A DNA stretch of 64,000 nt, taken from assembly GCF_003340495.1 (NCBI RefSeq), contig NZ_QASA01000001.1, positions 3,162,001 to 3,226,000 of the forward strand, given 5' to 3'. The position numbers and the translations under genes were made by a program. This DNA comes from Adhaeribacter pallidiroseus (GTDB taxonomy: Bacteria > Bacteroidota > Bacteroidia > Cytophagales > Hymenobacteraceae). Shown piece by piece: positions 47,305-56,039 of the stretch. How positions within the stretch are numbered: the stretch's first letter is position 1; every line of letters begins with the position of its first letter. The notes beneath the pieces are model-generated. The model worked only from the letters and a program-made list of their open reading frames with translations. It had not been told where the DNA came from and ran no database searches.

Positions 47305-50247
47305 CTACTGTAACAAGGCATCCCATAATATTTCAACGGGGTGTAAGGCTTGCCGCGAAGTGCCGTCTTTAATTTGGTGGCGACAAGAAGTTCCGGGAGC
47401 GGCAATCAGTTCTTGCGGACCGGCGGCCCGTACCGCCGGAAATAAAACCAGTTCGCCAATTTGCATGGACACGTCGTAATGCTCGGCTTCGTAACCAAAC
47501 GAACCCGCCATGCCGCAGCAACCCGACGGAATAATACTCACTTCGTAATTTTGGGGTAAAGCCAGTAAGCTGGCCGTGGTTGTTTGCGACGATAAAGCTT
47601 TTTGATGGCAATGCCCGTGCAATTTAATGTGCCGGGCCGCGGTAGTAAATTGCTCCGACCGAATAAAACCTTGCGCTACTTCAGCCGCCAGAAAATCGTC
47701 GAGGTAAAAACTACGGCGGGCCAAAGCGGTAGCTGGTGTTAATAGCGGGTCGGGTACCAGGTCTAGGTATTCATCTTTTAAAGTCAGGATAGCCGAAGGC
47801 TCCAGGCCTACAATTGGCGCCTCTTTGGTTACCACATTCCCGAGCAGTTCCACATTACGGATGGCAATTTTCTGGGCTTCCCGCACTAATCCTTTAGACA
47901 AATAGGTACGGCCACTTTCTACGTGCTCCGGAATAATAACGTCATATCCCAAAGCGGTAAGCAGTTTGATAGCTTTAATACCTATTTCCGCATCGTTGTA
48001 ATTCGTAAACTCATCCGCGAAAAAAAACAATTTGCGACCTGGGGTGTTGGCGGCGGATTTTTTCCGCCATTGCCGGTACCAGCTTTGTAAAGTAGTTTTG
48101 GCCAGCGGCGGCAAAGAACGCTGCGGCGCAAAGCCCATTACTTGTTTAGCAAATTTACCGGTAAATCCATTATTCATTACCTGGTTATAAGCCCAAGGCA
48201 CTTTCGAGGCTAAGGCATTTAAACGGGTAAAATTCCCAATCAGGCGCGTACGCAGGGGCGTACCGTTCGCATCGTAATAATGCTGTAAAAACTCGGCTTT
48301 CATTTTGGCAATATCCACCCCCGACGGACACTCGGACTTGCAGCCTTTGCAGCTAAGGCACAGATCCATTACTTCTTTAATCTCGTGGTGGTTAAAGCCG
48401 TTTACGCTGCCATCCTGGGTGAGAAACTGGCGCAGGATATTGGCGCGCGCGCGGGTGGTATCTTTTTCCTGGCGGGTGGCCATGTAACTGGGGCACATCG
48501 TACCGCCGGTAAGCTGGGTCTTACGGCAATCGCCGGAGCCGGAGCATTTTTCGGCTAAACGTAAAATATTGCCCTGGCCCGCAAAACTAAAAACCGTGTT
48601 AATCTGGGGAGTAGCTTGTTCCGGCACGTACCGCAGAAATTCGTCCATGGGGGGCGTATCTACAATTTTACCCGCGTTAAAAATAAAGTGAGGATCAAAG
48701 ATCTGTTTTACTTCCCGGAACAAATCGTACACTTCCGGTCCCATAATCTGCGGAATAAACTCCCCGCGCAAGCGCCCGTCGCCGTGCTCGCCGCTTAACG
48801 AACCATTGTATTTCTTCACTAAATCTACTGTTTCGGCCAATACCTGCCGGAACAAGGTTTTACCCGCCGTGGTTTTCAAATTCAGCATGGGTTCTACGTG
48901 CAGTTCCCCGGCACCGGCGTGGGCGTAATACGAAGCTACTAAACCGTGGCGTTGTAAGAGCTGGTCTAAATCGGTTACGTATTGGGGCAAGTCCTCGATG
49001 GCAACCGCACAATCTTCGATTAAATTTACGGGTTGTTCGTCGCCGGGCATATTGCGCAGTAAACCTAAGCCTCCTTTGCGTACGTCCCAGGCTTTAGCCG
49101 CATCGGCTCCAAATAATATGGGGTAAGCGTAGCCCAAAGCAGCTTCTTTTAACTCCTGCACCAAGGCTTCGGCCATCAATAAACATTGTTCGCGGTTATC
49201 GGCAAAAAATTCGACCATTAAGATAGCCTGCGGATCGCCTTGAATGAAAAAACGATTAGGCTGTTGGCTCAAATTATTTCGGGTAAAATCCAGAATGCGT
49301 TTATCTACTAACTCCGAGGCGTACACATCGTGGCGCATGGCCACCAGATTAGCTTCCAACGATTCGCCCACACTGCGGCAATGAATGCATAATAAGGCAT
49401 TTTCGGGCGGGGGCAGCTCCATTAATTGCAGTTTAAGTTCGGTCAAAAAGCACAGCGTGCCTTCGGAGCCAGCAATTAAGGAGCACAAGTTAAACGATTT
49501 CTGGTTCGTTGAAAAAGGAGCAGTTTCCAGCAAGGCATCCAGGGCGTAACCCGAATTGCGACGGGTGATATTTTTATGCGGAAAATTAGCTTGTATGAAA
49601 GCTTGATTTTCAGAGTTTTGGAGCAACCGAAACATTTTTTTAAAAATTTCTCCGGTTAGGCTATCTTCTTGTTGTATTTGATTTAGTTCAGGCTCACTCA
49701 GCGCCTGAAAAGTAGTTTCTTCGCCGTTGCTCAACACTACGGCAGCTTCCAGCAAGTGGTCGCGGGTAGCGCCCCACCGGATGCTGTGCAATCCGCATGA
49801 ATTATTACCCACCATCCCCCCGATCATGGCCCGGCTCGCGGTAGAAGTCTCCGGCCCGAACATTAAACCAAAAGGTTTCAACTTTTTATTCAAGTCATCG
49901 CGAATAACGCCGGGCTGCACCCGCACCCATTTTTCCGTAGGATTGATTTCCAGTATCTGATCAAAATACTTCGAAATATCTACCACAATGCCCTTACCTA
50001 CTACCTGGCCCGCCAAAGAAGTACCCGCCGCCCGCGGTATAAGGGTAACCTGCTTAGATGCCGCAAATTGAATAAGCGTTTTAAGATCCGCTACGTCTTT
50101 GGGTAAAGCCACCGCCAAAGGTTTTTCCTGGTAGATAGATGCATCGGAGGCATACACCAGCCGCATGGCGTTATCCAGGCCGGTCTCCTGATAGTAAAAT
50201 TCCCCTTGTAAAGTTTTTTGTAATTCCGAAAGACTAGCTGGCGCCAT
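47305..50247 (-). CDS. FAD-linked oxidase with Fe-S domain (D-2-hydroxyacid dehydrogenase, YdiJ-like)
   Basis: A 980-aa flavoprotein that should oxidise a D-2-hydroxyacid (D-lactate or D-2-hydroxyglutarate) and pass electrons onward. The FAD domain has LIPRAAGTSLAGQVVGKGIV and GPETSTASRAMIGGMVGNNS (about residues 95-160); the FAD-oxidase C domain contains HAGAGELHVEP and LSGEHGDGRLRGEF. Fe-S ligands appear as CLSCKGCKSECPSG near residue 635, with an unusual upstream CSGSGDCRKT. The C-terminal CCG-type domain has HGHCHQKAL and PSGCCGMAGSFGYE. The fused layout matches the single-chain YdiJ/Dld type. Confidence 0.9.
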   Translation of the reverse strand: MAPASLSELQKTLQGEFYYQETGLDNAMRLVYASDASIYQEKPLAVALPKDVADLKTLIQFAASKQVTLIPRAAGTSLAGQVVGKGIVVDISKYFDQILEINPTEKWVRVQPGVIRDDLNKKLKPFGLMFGPETSTASRAMIGGMVGNNSCGLHSIRWGATRDHLLEAAVVLSNGEETTFQALSEPELNQIQQEDSLTGEIFKKMFRLLQNSENQAFIQANFPHKNITRRNSGYALDALLETAPFSTNQKSFNLCSLIAGSEGTLCFLTELKLQLMELPPPENALLCIHCRSVGESLEANLVAMRHDVYASELVDKRILDFTRNNLSQQPNRFFIQGDPQAILMVEFFADNREQCLLMAEALVQELKEAALGYAYPILFGADAAKAWDVRKGGLGLLRNMPGDEQPVNLIEDCAVAIEDLPQYVTDLDQLLQRHGLVASYYAHAGAGELHVEPMLNLKTTAGKTLFRQVLAETVDLVKKYNGSLSGEHGDGRLRGEFIPQIMGPEVYDLFREVKQIFDPHFIFNAGKIVDTPPMDEFLRYVPEQATPQINTVFSFAGQGNILRLAEKCSGSGDCRKTQLTGGTMCPSYMATRQEKDTTRARANILRQFLTQDGSVNGFNHHEIKEVMDLCLSCKGCKSECPSGVDIAKMKAEFLQHYYDANGTPLRTRLIGNFTRLNALASKVPWAYNQVMNNGFTGKFAKQVMGFAPQRSLPPLAKTTLQSWYRQWRKKSAANTPGRKLFFFADEFTNYNDAEIGIKAIKLLTALGYDVIIPEHVESGRTYLSKGLVREAQKIAIRNVELLGNVVTKEAPIVGLEPSAILTLKDEYLDLVPDPLLTPATALARRSFYLDDFLAAEVAQGFIRSEQFTTAARHIKLHGHCHQKALSSQTTTASLLALPQNYEVSIIPSGCCGMAGSFGYEAEHYDVSMQIGELVLFPAVRAAGPQELIAAPGTSCRHQIKDGTSRQALHPVEILWDALLQ

Positions 50248-50467
50248 GTTTAATTATTCTGAAGTGGTGGATTAGCTCCCGGGAGCCGACCGACAACTTA
50301 CAAAAATACACATAATCTATTAGCCCCTGCTACGGCTCCGCATAATTATAAAATCGGCTTTACCGGAATCTAGGCTTATCTCTTTTTTAAATTTAGGTGG
50401 CTGATTATCGAGCTTTGTTCTTCTGGCAGAAGGTTTTTCACCAATGGAAAAATAAATTTTTAAAAAA

Positions 50468-50498
50468 TTTGGTAAAACCAGATCTTTGAATACATTTG
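50468..50498 (+). promoter_or_regulatory. Promoter of the ABC/GntR operon
   Basis: TTTG (50468-50471), a 19-nt spacer and TACATTTG (50491-50498) match the Bacteroidota primary sigma consensus exactly. The transcription start should fall within the adjacent palindrome. Confidence 0.75.
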
Positions 50499-50524
50499 TA
50501 GTGTACTATTTAACTAATACACTA
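50499..50524 (+). promoter_or_regulatory. Operator for the YtrA-type GntR repressor
   Basis: The palindrome TAGTGTA-N12-TACACTA directly follows the -7 element and covers the expected start site. Half-sites of this kind are typical of YtrA-subfamily regulators, one of which is encoded as the third gene. Autorepression is inferred. Confidence 0.7.
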
Positions 50525-50537
50525 AACCAATCCTATC

Positions 50538-51392
50538 ATGATTCAAATCAACAGTTTAAGTTTTGGCTATTCGCGCCAGTCGCTGCTCTTCGAGAATCTG
50601 CATTTAACCTTGTATCCGGGGCATATTTACGGCTTGCTCGGGAAAAACGGAGCGGGTAAATCTACGCTGTTGAAGAACATGATTGGGCTGGCTTTTCCGA
50701 AATCCGGTACTTGCCTGATTAACGGGCAACCGGCCGCCAAGCGCCTACCCACCGTACTGGAAGATTTGTATTTTATTCCGGAAGAAATTTACGTACCCGC
50801 CTTAACTGCCGAACAGTTTCTGGCTCGCACGGCGGGTTTTTATCCTCAATTTAAACTTACGGAATTTTATAGATACCTGCAGGAATTTGATGTACCCACC
50901 AACAGCGTCCTGGACCGGCTTTCGTTTGGGCAACAGAAAAAATTTATGATTGCTTTTGGCTTAGCTTCTAATACCCGCTACCTGATCATGGACGAACCCA
51001 CCAACGGCTTGGATATACCTTCGAAAGTGCAGTTTCGCAAAATTATGGCCTCAGCCTTAACCGAAGACCGATGCCTGGTTATTTCTACCCACCAGGTACG
51101 CGACCTGGATAGCCTGATTGATACGGTGCTGATTCTGCACAACCGGGAAATTGTGGTAAACCAGGAACTAGATAAAATTGCCGAGCAGCTCACCTTTACT
51201 ACTATGCCCGCCACGCTGGGAGTAGAAGCCCTGTACGCCGAAGATTCGGTACGCGGCAAACAGGTTATTGTACCTAATAAAGGCGGCACCTACGGTAAAG
51301 TAGACATGGAATTATTATTTAACGCTGTTATCAGCGGCAACCCAAAAATCACGAAACTATTAAACCAGCCCGTTTATGAACAATCATTTTAG
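50538..51392 (+). CDS. ABC transporter ATP-binding protein
   Basis: A 284-aa ATPase. Walker A is GLLGKNGAGKSTLL near residue 35, the signature is DRLSFGQQKKFMIAFGL, and Walker B is YLIMDEPTNGLD followed by an H-loop ISTHQVRD. A short C-terminal extension (from about residue 215) is found in transporters of the YtrB/CcmA type. It starts the operon behind a strong promoter/operator and its 3' end overlaps the permease gene by 17 bp. Confidence 0.93.
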   Translation: MIQINSLSFGYSRQSLLFENLHLTLYPGHIYGLLGKNGAGKSTLLKNMIGLAFPKSGTCLINGQPAAKRLPTVLEDLYFIPEEIYVPALTAEQFLARTAGFYPQFKLTEFYRYLQEFDVPTNSVLDRLSFGQQKKFMIAFGLASNTRYLIMDEPTNGLDIPSKVQFRKIMASALTEDRCLVISTHQVRDLDSLIDTVLILHNREIVVNQELDKIAEQLTFTTMPATLGVEALYAEDSVRGKQVIVPNKGGTYGKVDMELLFNAVISGNPKITKLLNQPVYEQSF

Positions 51393-52152
51393 TTTTACTC
51401 GTTTTAGCCGGGTACTGGCCAAACACACCGCCGAATATCTGAAATGGTACCTGATGGCAGCCGCGGTGCTCACCGGCGCCATGACTTTAATTCTGGGTTT
51501 TGTGGCTTACATGCAAAGCTACCCGGTGGATGAAGAAGAGCAAACCTTACTGTTTATTTTTAGTCTGCTGGGGGCCGGCAGTGTTTTTACCAGCACCGTT
51601 TTTGCGCACCTGGGCGATAAGAAAAAAGCCATGGCCGCGCTTACTTTACCCGCCAGCCATTTCGAAAAATATTTAGTGGCCTGGTTGTATTCTTTTTTAA
51701 TTTTTAGTGTGGTTTTTACGCTTAGTTTTTACCTGGTTGTAGGGTTAGTATTAAACCTGGATAATCCGGGCGCTGAACCCGTAAAATACCTGAATATATT
51801 TTCTACGGAAAATGAAGTTTACTTAGTTTTTTTAATTTTTGCTTTTATCCATGGTATCGCGCTCTGGGGATCGGTGTTTTTTCAAAAACTGCACTTTATA
51901 AAAACGGCTTTTGCATTTTTTTTGGGGCTCATGCTCCTGGTCTTTCTGAATTACCACGGGCTGGAAATGCTTTTAAATCGCGACTTAATGGTAGCAATGC
52001 CTTTTAACAACATCGGCTTTCAAGATAAGGATCAGTATTATTATTTAGACTTACCGGAAATCAAACCATATTTTACCAAGCTGCTGCCAGTGGTACTGGG
52101 CCTGATTTTCTGGCTGGCTGCTTATTTCGGATTAAAAGAAAAGCAAGTTTAA
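51376..52152 (+). CDS. ABC transporter permease
   Basis: A 258-aa integral membrane protein with about six helices (around residues 22-46, 58-78, 100-125, 140-165, 175-195, 228-248). No family more specific than YtrC/ABC-2-like permeases can be assigned. It overlaps the ATPase gene and is followed after 15 bp by the regulator gene, so the three form one operon. Confidence 0.85.
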   Translation: MNNHFSFTRFSRVLAKHTAEYLKWYLMAAAVLTGAMTLILGFVAYMQSYPVDEEEQTLLFIFSLLGAGSVFTSTVFAHLGDKKKAMAALTLPASHFEKYLVAWLYSFLIFSVVFTLSFYLVVGLVLNLDNPGAEPVKYLNIFSTENEVYLVFLIFAFIHGIALWGSVFFQKLHFIKTAFAFFLGLMLLVFLNYHGLEMLLNRDLMVAMPFNNIGFQDKDQYYYLDLPEIKPYFTKLLPVVLGLIFWLAAYFGLKEKQV

Positions 52153-52167
52153 GAAGGAGAAAGAAGT

Positions 52168-52569
52168 ATGGAATTTAGAGAAAACGAAGCGATTTACCTG
52201 CAAATAGCCGCTTACGTGAGCGAAAATATATTACTGGGCAAATGGCTATCCGAAGATAAGATCCCCTCGGTGCGGGATTTAGCCGGCGAGTTGCAAGTAA
52301 ATCCCAACACGGTTATGCGTACCTACGAATTTTTACAAAACCAAGAAGTAATTTACAACAAACGCGGACTTGGCTTTTTTGTAGCACCGGCCGGTGAAAA
52401 AAAAATTAAAAACTACCGCAAAGAACGCTTTCTGCAGCAAGATTTACCGGAGTTCTTTCGCACGATATTTTTACTCGACATTAGCCTGGAAGAAATAGGA
52501 AAGCGCTACGAACAGTTTAAAACAGACCATTTTGATACTGGCAATGGCAATGGGGCAACTAAAAATTAG
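52168..52569 (+). CDS. GntR-family transcriptional regulator (YtrA subfamily)
   Basis: A 133-aa regulator. The winged helix-turn-helix (AIYLQIAAYVSENILLGKW, KIPSVRDLAGELQVNPNTVMRTYEFL, VIYNKRGLGFFVA) is followed only by a short helical dimerisation tail, as in the YtrA group that controls ABC transporters. It is preceded by a good ribosome binding site (AGAAGGAGA). In most such operons the regulator comes first; here it is last. The palindrome at 50499 is the likely target. Confidence 0.92.
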   Translation: MEFRENEAIYLQIAAYVSENILLGKWLSEDKIPSVRDLAGELQVNPNTVMRTYEFLQNQEVIYNKRGLGFFVAPAGEKKIKNYRKERFLQQDLPEFFRTIFLLDISLEEIGKRYEQFKTDHFDTGNGNGATKN

Positions 52570-52775
52570 CCAAACTTAAAGCAAGAAAATGTGCGACTTT
52601 CTGCTGGGTCCTGGCTCTATTTTAAGTAAATGGCACGGAGTAAATTCAAGTATCAGTTAATTATTTTAAAATTTAGGGGCTCCACCTTTTCTCAAATAAC
52701 CATACAGAAGCGATTTAAGCCCAATTAGTACTCTAATCAAAAGCAATTTATAAAACCGAAAAAACTGATAAAATT

Positions 52776-53513
52776 ATGTTACAGCATTTAAAAACAAGTA
52801 CCATTCTATTGCTTACGGCAGCCTTTATTTTGCTGGGTTCGTTGGTAGCTTACAACATGGCTTTAAAAACGGAATACAACAAAGGAACCTACAAAGACCC
52901 TTACCGCAATTTTGTTACTTTAAACTACCGCGACTTTGATCAGATTATAATTAATCCGGCCACCGAGATAAATGTAAAGATATTGTCCGGCGACTACAAG
53001 GTACAGGTTCACCCATTCGTTACCGATTTTGTTCAAATTAAGAAAAACGGCCAGCATCTACAGGTAGACTTGGTTTACCCCAAAGAGGAAAAACGACAGC
53101 CGTACGGTGATTTAGTAGTTATTACCTGCCCTAAGTTAGATAATTTAAAAACCAACGCCTTCTATAGCATCCAAGGTAAAAAAATAACGTCAACCAAATC
53201 CTGGGATGATAATACCGTAACGGTCCAAGGATTTCAGCAATCCGCATTCAGTTTGCAGCAAGACAAAGCCACGGCGGTAAAATTATCGGGCAATAAAATA
53301 ACCCGCTTAGAGGCAGTAGTGGGCGTAAGTACCGGCAGTTCGGCCCGCTTAAACTTAGATAAAACCAACCATATTCAGGAAGCCCACCTGGATATCCGGA
53401 ACAAAAGCGAATTGGTAATTGAAAACTTAAACATTCCTAAACGGCAGTACCAATTTTCGGACAGTGCCCGGGCTACTTTCACCGGCTCAGCCCTAGGTAT
53501 ATTGGCGCAGTAA
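52776..53513 (+). CDS. Hypothetical exported or anchored beta-rich protein (DUF2807-like)
   Basis: A 245-aa protein with one N-terminal membrane helix (TSTILLLTAAFILLGSLVAYN) and a repetitive beta-strand pattern afterwards (FDQIIINPATEINVKILSGDYKVQV, LDNLKTNAFYSIQG, QEAHLDIRNKSELVIENL). This resembles the head/GIN-type (DUF2807) beta-helix domains of Bacteroidota, although I cannot confirm the assignment. It is co-oriented with the ABC operon but 206 bp behind it, so it may be read through from there. Confidence 0.65.
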   Translation: MLQHLKTSTILLLTAAFILLGSLVAYNMALKTEYNKGTYKDPYRNFVTLNYRDFDQIIINPATEINVKILSGDYKVQVHPFVTDFVQIKKNGQHLQVDLVYPKEEKRQPYGDLVVITCPKLDNLKTNAFYSIQGKKITSTKSWDDNTVTVQGFQQSAFSLQQDKATAVKLSGNKITRLEAVVGVSTGSSARLNLDKTNHIQEAHLDIRNKSELVIENLNIPKRQYQFSDSARATFTGSALGILAQ

Positions 53514-53548
53514 AAGCAATTTTTTAAATTTTAAGCAGTAAGCAGCAT

Positions 53549-53938
53549 CTACTTGCGGGAGTGGACTTCGGGAATCTGCAGGTGCTGCACCGTATCTCCC
53601 TGAAAATCAAACTCGATTAGTACAGCCGGCTCCTCGCCTATTACCCAACCATCGTGGCCGGGTTCAATAGATACCACCTGCGGGGCAATAAAGTCTTCGG
53701 TAAAGCCATCGGCGTATTGAATACGTAATTGCCCTTTGGCTAAGAAACCGGCGTGGGCGTGCATGCATAATTCGGTACCAATAATCGGCTTCATATCCGT
53801 AGACCACCGGAAGCCTACCGGATAAATAACCCGTTTTACCCGAGCAGCCCCCGTTTGCATGTAATCAAGATGTACCCCGCCGACTAAGCGGTGTTCGGCA
53901 CCATTCATGGGAGCCAAAAGAGGATCGGTGCTATTCAT
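53549..53938 (-). CDS. Cupin-domain protein
   Basis: A 129-aa single cupin barrel. Two conserved regions can be seen: CMHAHAGFLAKGQLRIQYADG (His-x-His with a Gly, motif 1) and IEPGHDGWVIGEEPAVLIEFDF (motif 2, His after PG). These would hold a divalent metal. The start at ATG 53938 gives MNSTDPLLAPMNGAEHRL; a second Met at codon 11 is possible. The substrate is unknown. Confidence 0.8.
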   Translation of the reverse strand: MNSTDPLLAPMNGAEHRLVGGVHLDYMQTGAARVKRVIYPVGFRWSTDMKPIIGTELCMHAHAGFLAKGQLRIQYADGFTEDFIAPQVVSIEPGHDGWVIGEEPAVLIEFDFQGDTVQHLQIPEVHSRK

Positions 53939-54595
53939 GGTCTTTGAATTTGGTTGGTATTAGTTTTATTTAAAAATATTCTAGTTTGTAATTCTAAATA
54001 GGCAAGAAAATCTACAACTAATTGCCTTATTTACACAACTGTGCTCCCATCTGAATTACAGGAAATATAACTATTTATAATATAATAGCAAGCCGCTTTA
54101 TAAACTATGTTACCCTACCAGGCAGAAACCGGTTAGTTGTTAAAAATAACTCTTGCTTCGCGGTAGAATTAGCTAAATAAAAAAAGTTTGATTTTTTAAA
54201 TATAAGTAAAACATACTTCCACAAAAACGAATTAAGAAGTAATTTCAAAGCAATTTGTCTCTTGGCTTCATACACTTCCCAAAAAAAAGTACTAAATACA
54301 AGTTTTTCAATCTATTTACGTTAAAATAAAATTACAATTACCGGCACTTTTGCCGCTTTAGTAGAAAGCTTTAGCTCCTTGCTTATTTATTGTTTATTGC
54401 TGTTACAAGTTATAAAGAGTTATCCCGGTAGAACTTATTCCAAGTATTATGCGGCCCGCTTTTAAGCCTTCACCACCTTATTGAAATTGGCCGAAACAAT
54501 ATAATCTCCAATTAATTACATAACTTTTTTACCCCAACCAAGTATACAAAATAGTAAAATTACAAGAAGTTGGTAAGCTTCGGCTTTTAGCGGAC
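53939..54595. other. 657-bp very AT-rich intergenic region
   Basis: Lies between divergent genes. Long A/T tracts dominate, and no credible open frame, RNA or consensus promoter was identified. Confidence 0.4.
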
Positions 54596-54811
54596 ATGAA
54601 ACGTTTGAATTACTTGAAGTTAGAACGATATAGCTTAATCTGTCAAGCGCGGAAAATTTTTAGCCGAGCTTACGAGGATATTACAATGGTTATCTTTTAT
54701 GATGCGCAGGAAAATTACCGCTTAGTAATAGCGGATAATAACGAATACATTATTTCTGAACGGGAAGTTTCGCGTGCTGAAGCCTTTAGAATCATTAATA
54801 CCCGCCCTTGA
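54596..54811 (+). CDS. Hypothetical protein, 71 aa
   Basis: A small soluble protein with a strand-rich centre (TMVIFYDAQENYRLVIADNNEYIIS) and a helical end (SRAEAFRIINTRP). It is plausibly real because of its ATG start and regular composition, but I do not recognise the family and it has no informative neighbours. Confidence 0.5.
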   Translation: MKRLNYLKLERYSLICQARKIFSRAYEDITMVIFYDAQENYRLVIADNNEYIISEREVSRAEAFRIINTRP

Positions 54812-54926
54812 GCAAAGCCTACCATCGTTTTTTTAAATTTAAAGGTTGTTGCTAGGGGCCATATAGTTTATGAAAAGCTAACGTTTTTTTACTTCTCAGT
54901 AGAAGACACCATCCGGCTATTTTAGG

Positions 54927-55322
54927 TTAGATATACCTGATTTTGGGCTTTTGATCTTGCAGCCACTCACTTTTATGTTTCAAAATAAAATCATCAGTCA
55001 GGTAATATTCCGCTAAATGATATACGTGCTCGGGATTAACGAAATGGATGTAATCCTTTAAAAAGTTATTAAACAACTCTTCGATAAAGGGTGAGTTTGG
55101 TACTGCTTGCAGCAAGCCCATTACTATTTCCAACAAATACTCGGTTCGTTCCTCTTGGGAGTTGCCCCGCGGCCTTATTTGCAAACCAGCCTGCTCACAA
55201 GCTGCTATTTCAGGTATATAATTATATTTCTTGAAAGTAGCTCGTAGTTTTTCCAGTATATCCCGGTAAATTTTATCGGAACCAGAAAATTTATTATCCT
55301 TAGATTTTTCCAACTCGCTCAT
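54927..55322 (-). CDS. Hypothetical helical protein, 131 aa
   Basis: A soluble protein made mostly of amphipathic helices (KIYRDILEKLRATFKKYNY, RTEYLLEIVMGLLQAV, FIEELFNNFLKDYIHFVN). No signal peptide, membrane segment or catalytic motif is seen, and no family is recognised. It has its own ATG at 55322. Confidence 0.6.
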   Translation of the reverse strand: MSELEKSKDNKFSGSDKIYRDILEKLRATFKKYNYIPEIAACEQAGLQIRPRGNSQEERTEYLLEIVMGLLQAVPNSPFIEELFNNFLKDYIHFVNPEHVYHLAEYYLTDDFILKHKSEWLQDQKPKIRYI

Positions 55323-55553
55323 GCCAGCGTGTACGAAAAAAAAGAAAAAATTGATGTGCTATTGGGCTAAATTAGGTTAAAAAGGCGTATCCACGCACAA
55401 AACTTTTATTAAACTTATCTACCGTGTAATGGAAATATACTATTGCTAAAAACGTATTGCGATTCGATTCCAATACAAAGAAGTAGCAATCCCATACTTT
55501 TTTTAAATTTTTTAAAATTTATCAAGATTTTTCTTGTTTTAGGTGCAAAAAAG

Positions 55554-55598
55554 TAAAGGCACTTCCCCATAATAAATATTCTTGGGGAAGTGCCTTTA
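55554..55598 (-). terminator. Intrinsic terminator of the small membrane protein gene
   Basis: 16-bp perfect stem (TAAAGGCACTTCCCCA and its complement) with a 13-base loop, followed on the minus strand by a T6 run. It ends the transcript of the gene at 55617-55811. Confidence 0.8.
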
Positions 55599-55616
55599 TT
55601 ATTATATCCGCATGCA

Positions 55617-55811
55617 TTAACTGCTGCTGGTCGGATCGGGACCCGTACCTCCAGCCGACGGATCGTTGGAACGGGTATTATAACCCGGAGGAGCATCGGG
55701 GCGCGCGGAAGTAGCCGGCGAGTTAGGATCTTTTTTAGATTTATTCCTGACGCTTAAAAAGCCTATGATTAAGGCAATAATAATGGCAATAATAACAACG
55801 GTAGTTAGCAT
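55617..55811 (-). CDS. Small single-pass membrane protein, 64 aa
   Basis: Starting at the ATG at 55811: a hydrophobic helix (MLTTVVIIAIIIALIIGFLSV) followed by a basic stop-transfer segment (RNKSKKD) and a disordered Pro/Ser/Gly tail (DAPPGYNTRSNDPSAGGTGP). The helix is N-terminal, so the tail should be cytoplasmic. Function unknown. It has its own intrinsic terminator, which supports expression. Confidence 0.7.
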   Translation of the reverse strand: MLTTVVIIAIIIALIIGFLSVRNKSKKDPNSPATSARPDAPPGYNTRSNDPSAGGTGPDPTSSS

Positions 55812-56039
55812 ATCTTGATTTAGATTATCGTACAAATAAATTATAGCTACTACTACCTACGTACGCTGTAAAAGATAGGATACTACCATACCCTAAATTG
55901 GTTAAATAAACAGCAAAGCCGCCGCGATTGATTTGCTGTTCTGCATTCCGAAATATAAGTTTAAGTAATAGCGGGCCGTTTAAAATTTAAAAATAACCCG
56001 TATCAATTATTGACTTCCCTCCTGAATACTCCTGATGGT

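Noticed and set aside
47305-50247. tRNA- or rRNA-like segments anywhere in the window
   Set aside because: No cloverleaf with a GGTTCGAATCC-type arm or rRNA core sequence was found by reading both strands; the few GTTCGAA-like strings lie inside genes.
55415-55696. Minus-strand 93-codon frame overlapping the small membrane protein gene
   Set aside because: It crosses the intrinsic terminator and overlaps the better-supported 64-aa membrane protein in another frame.
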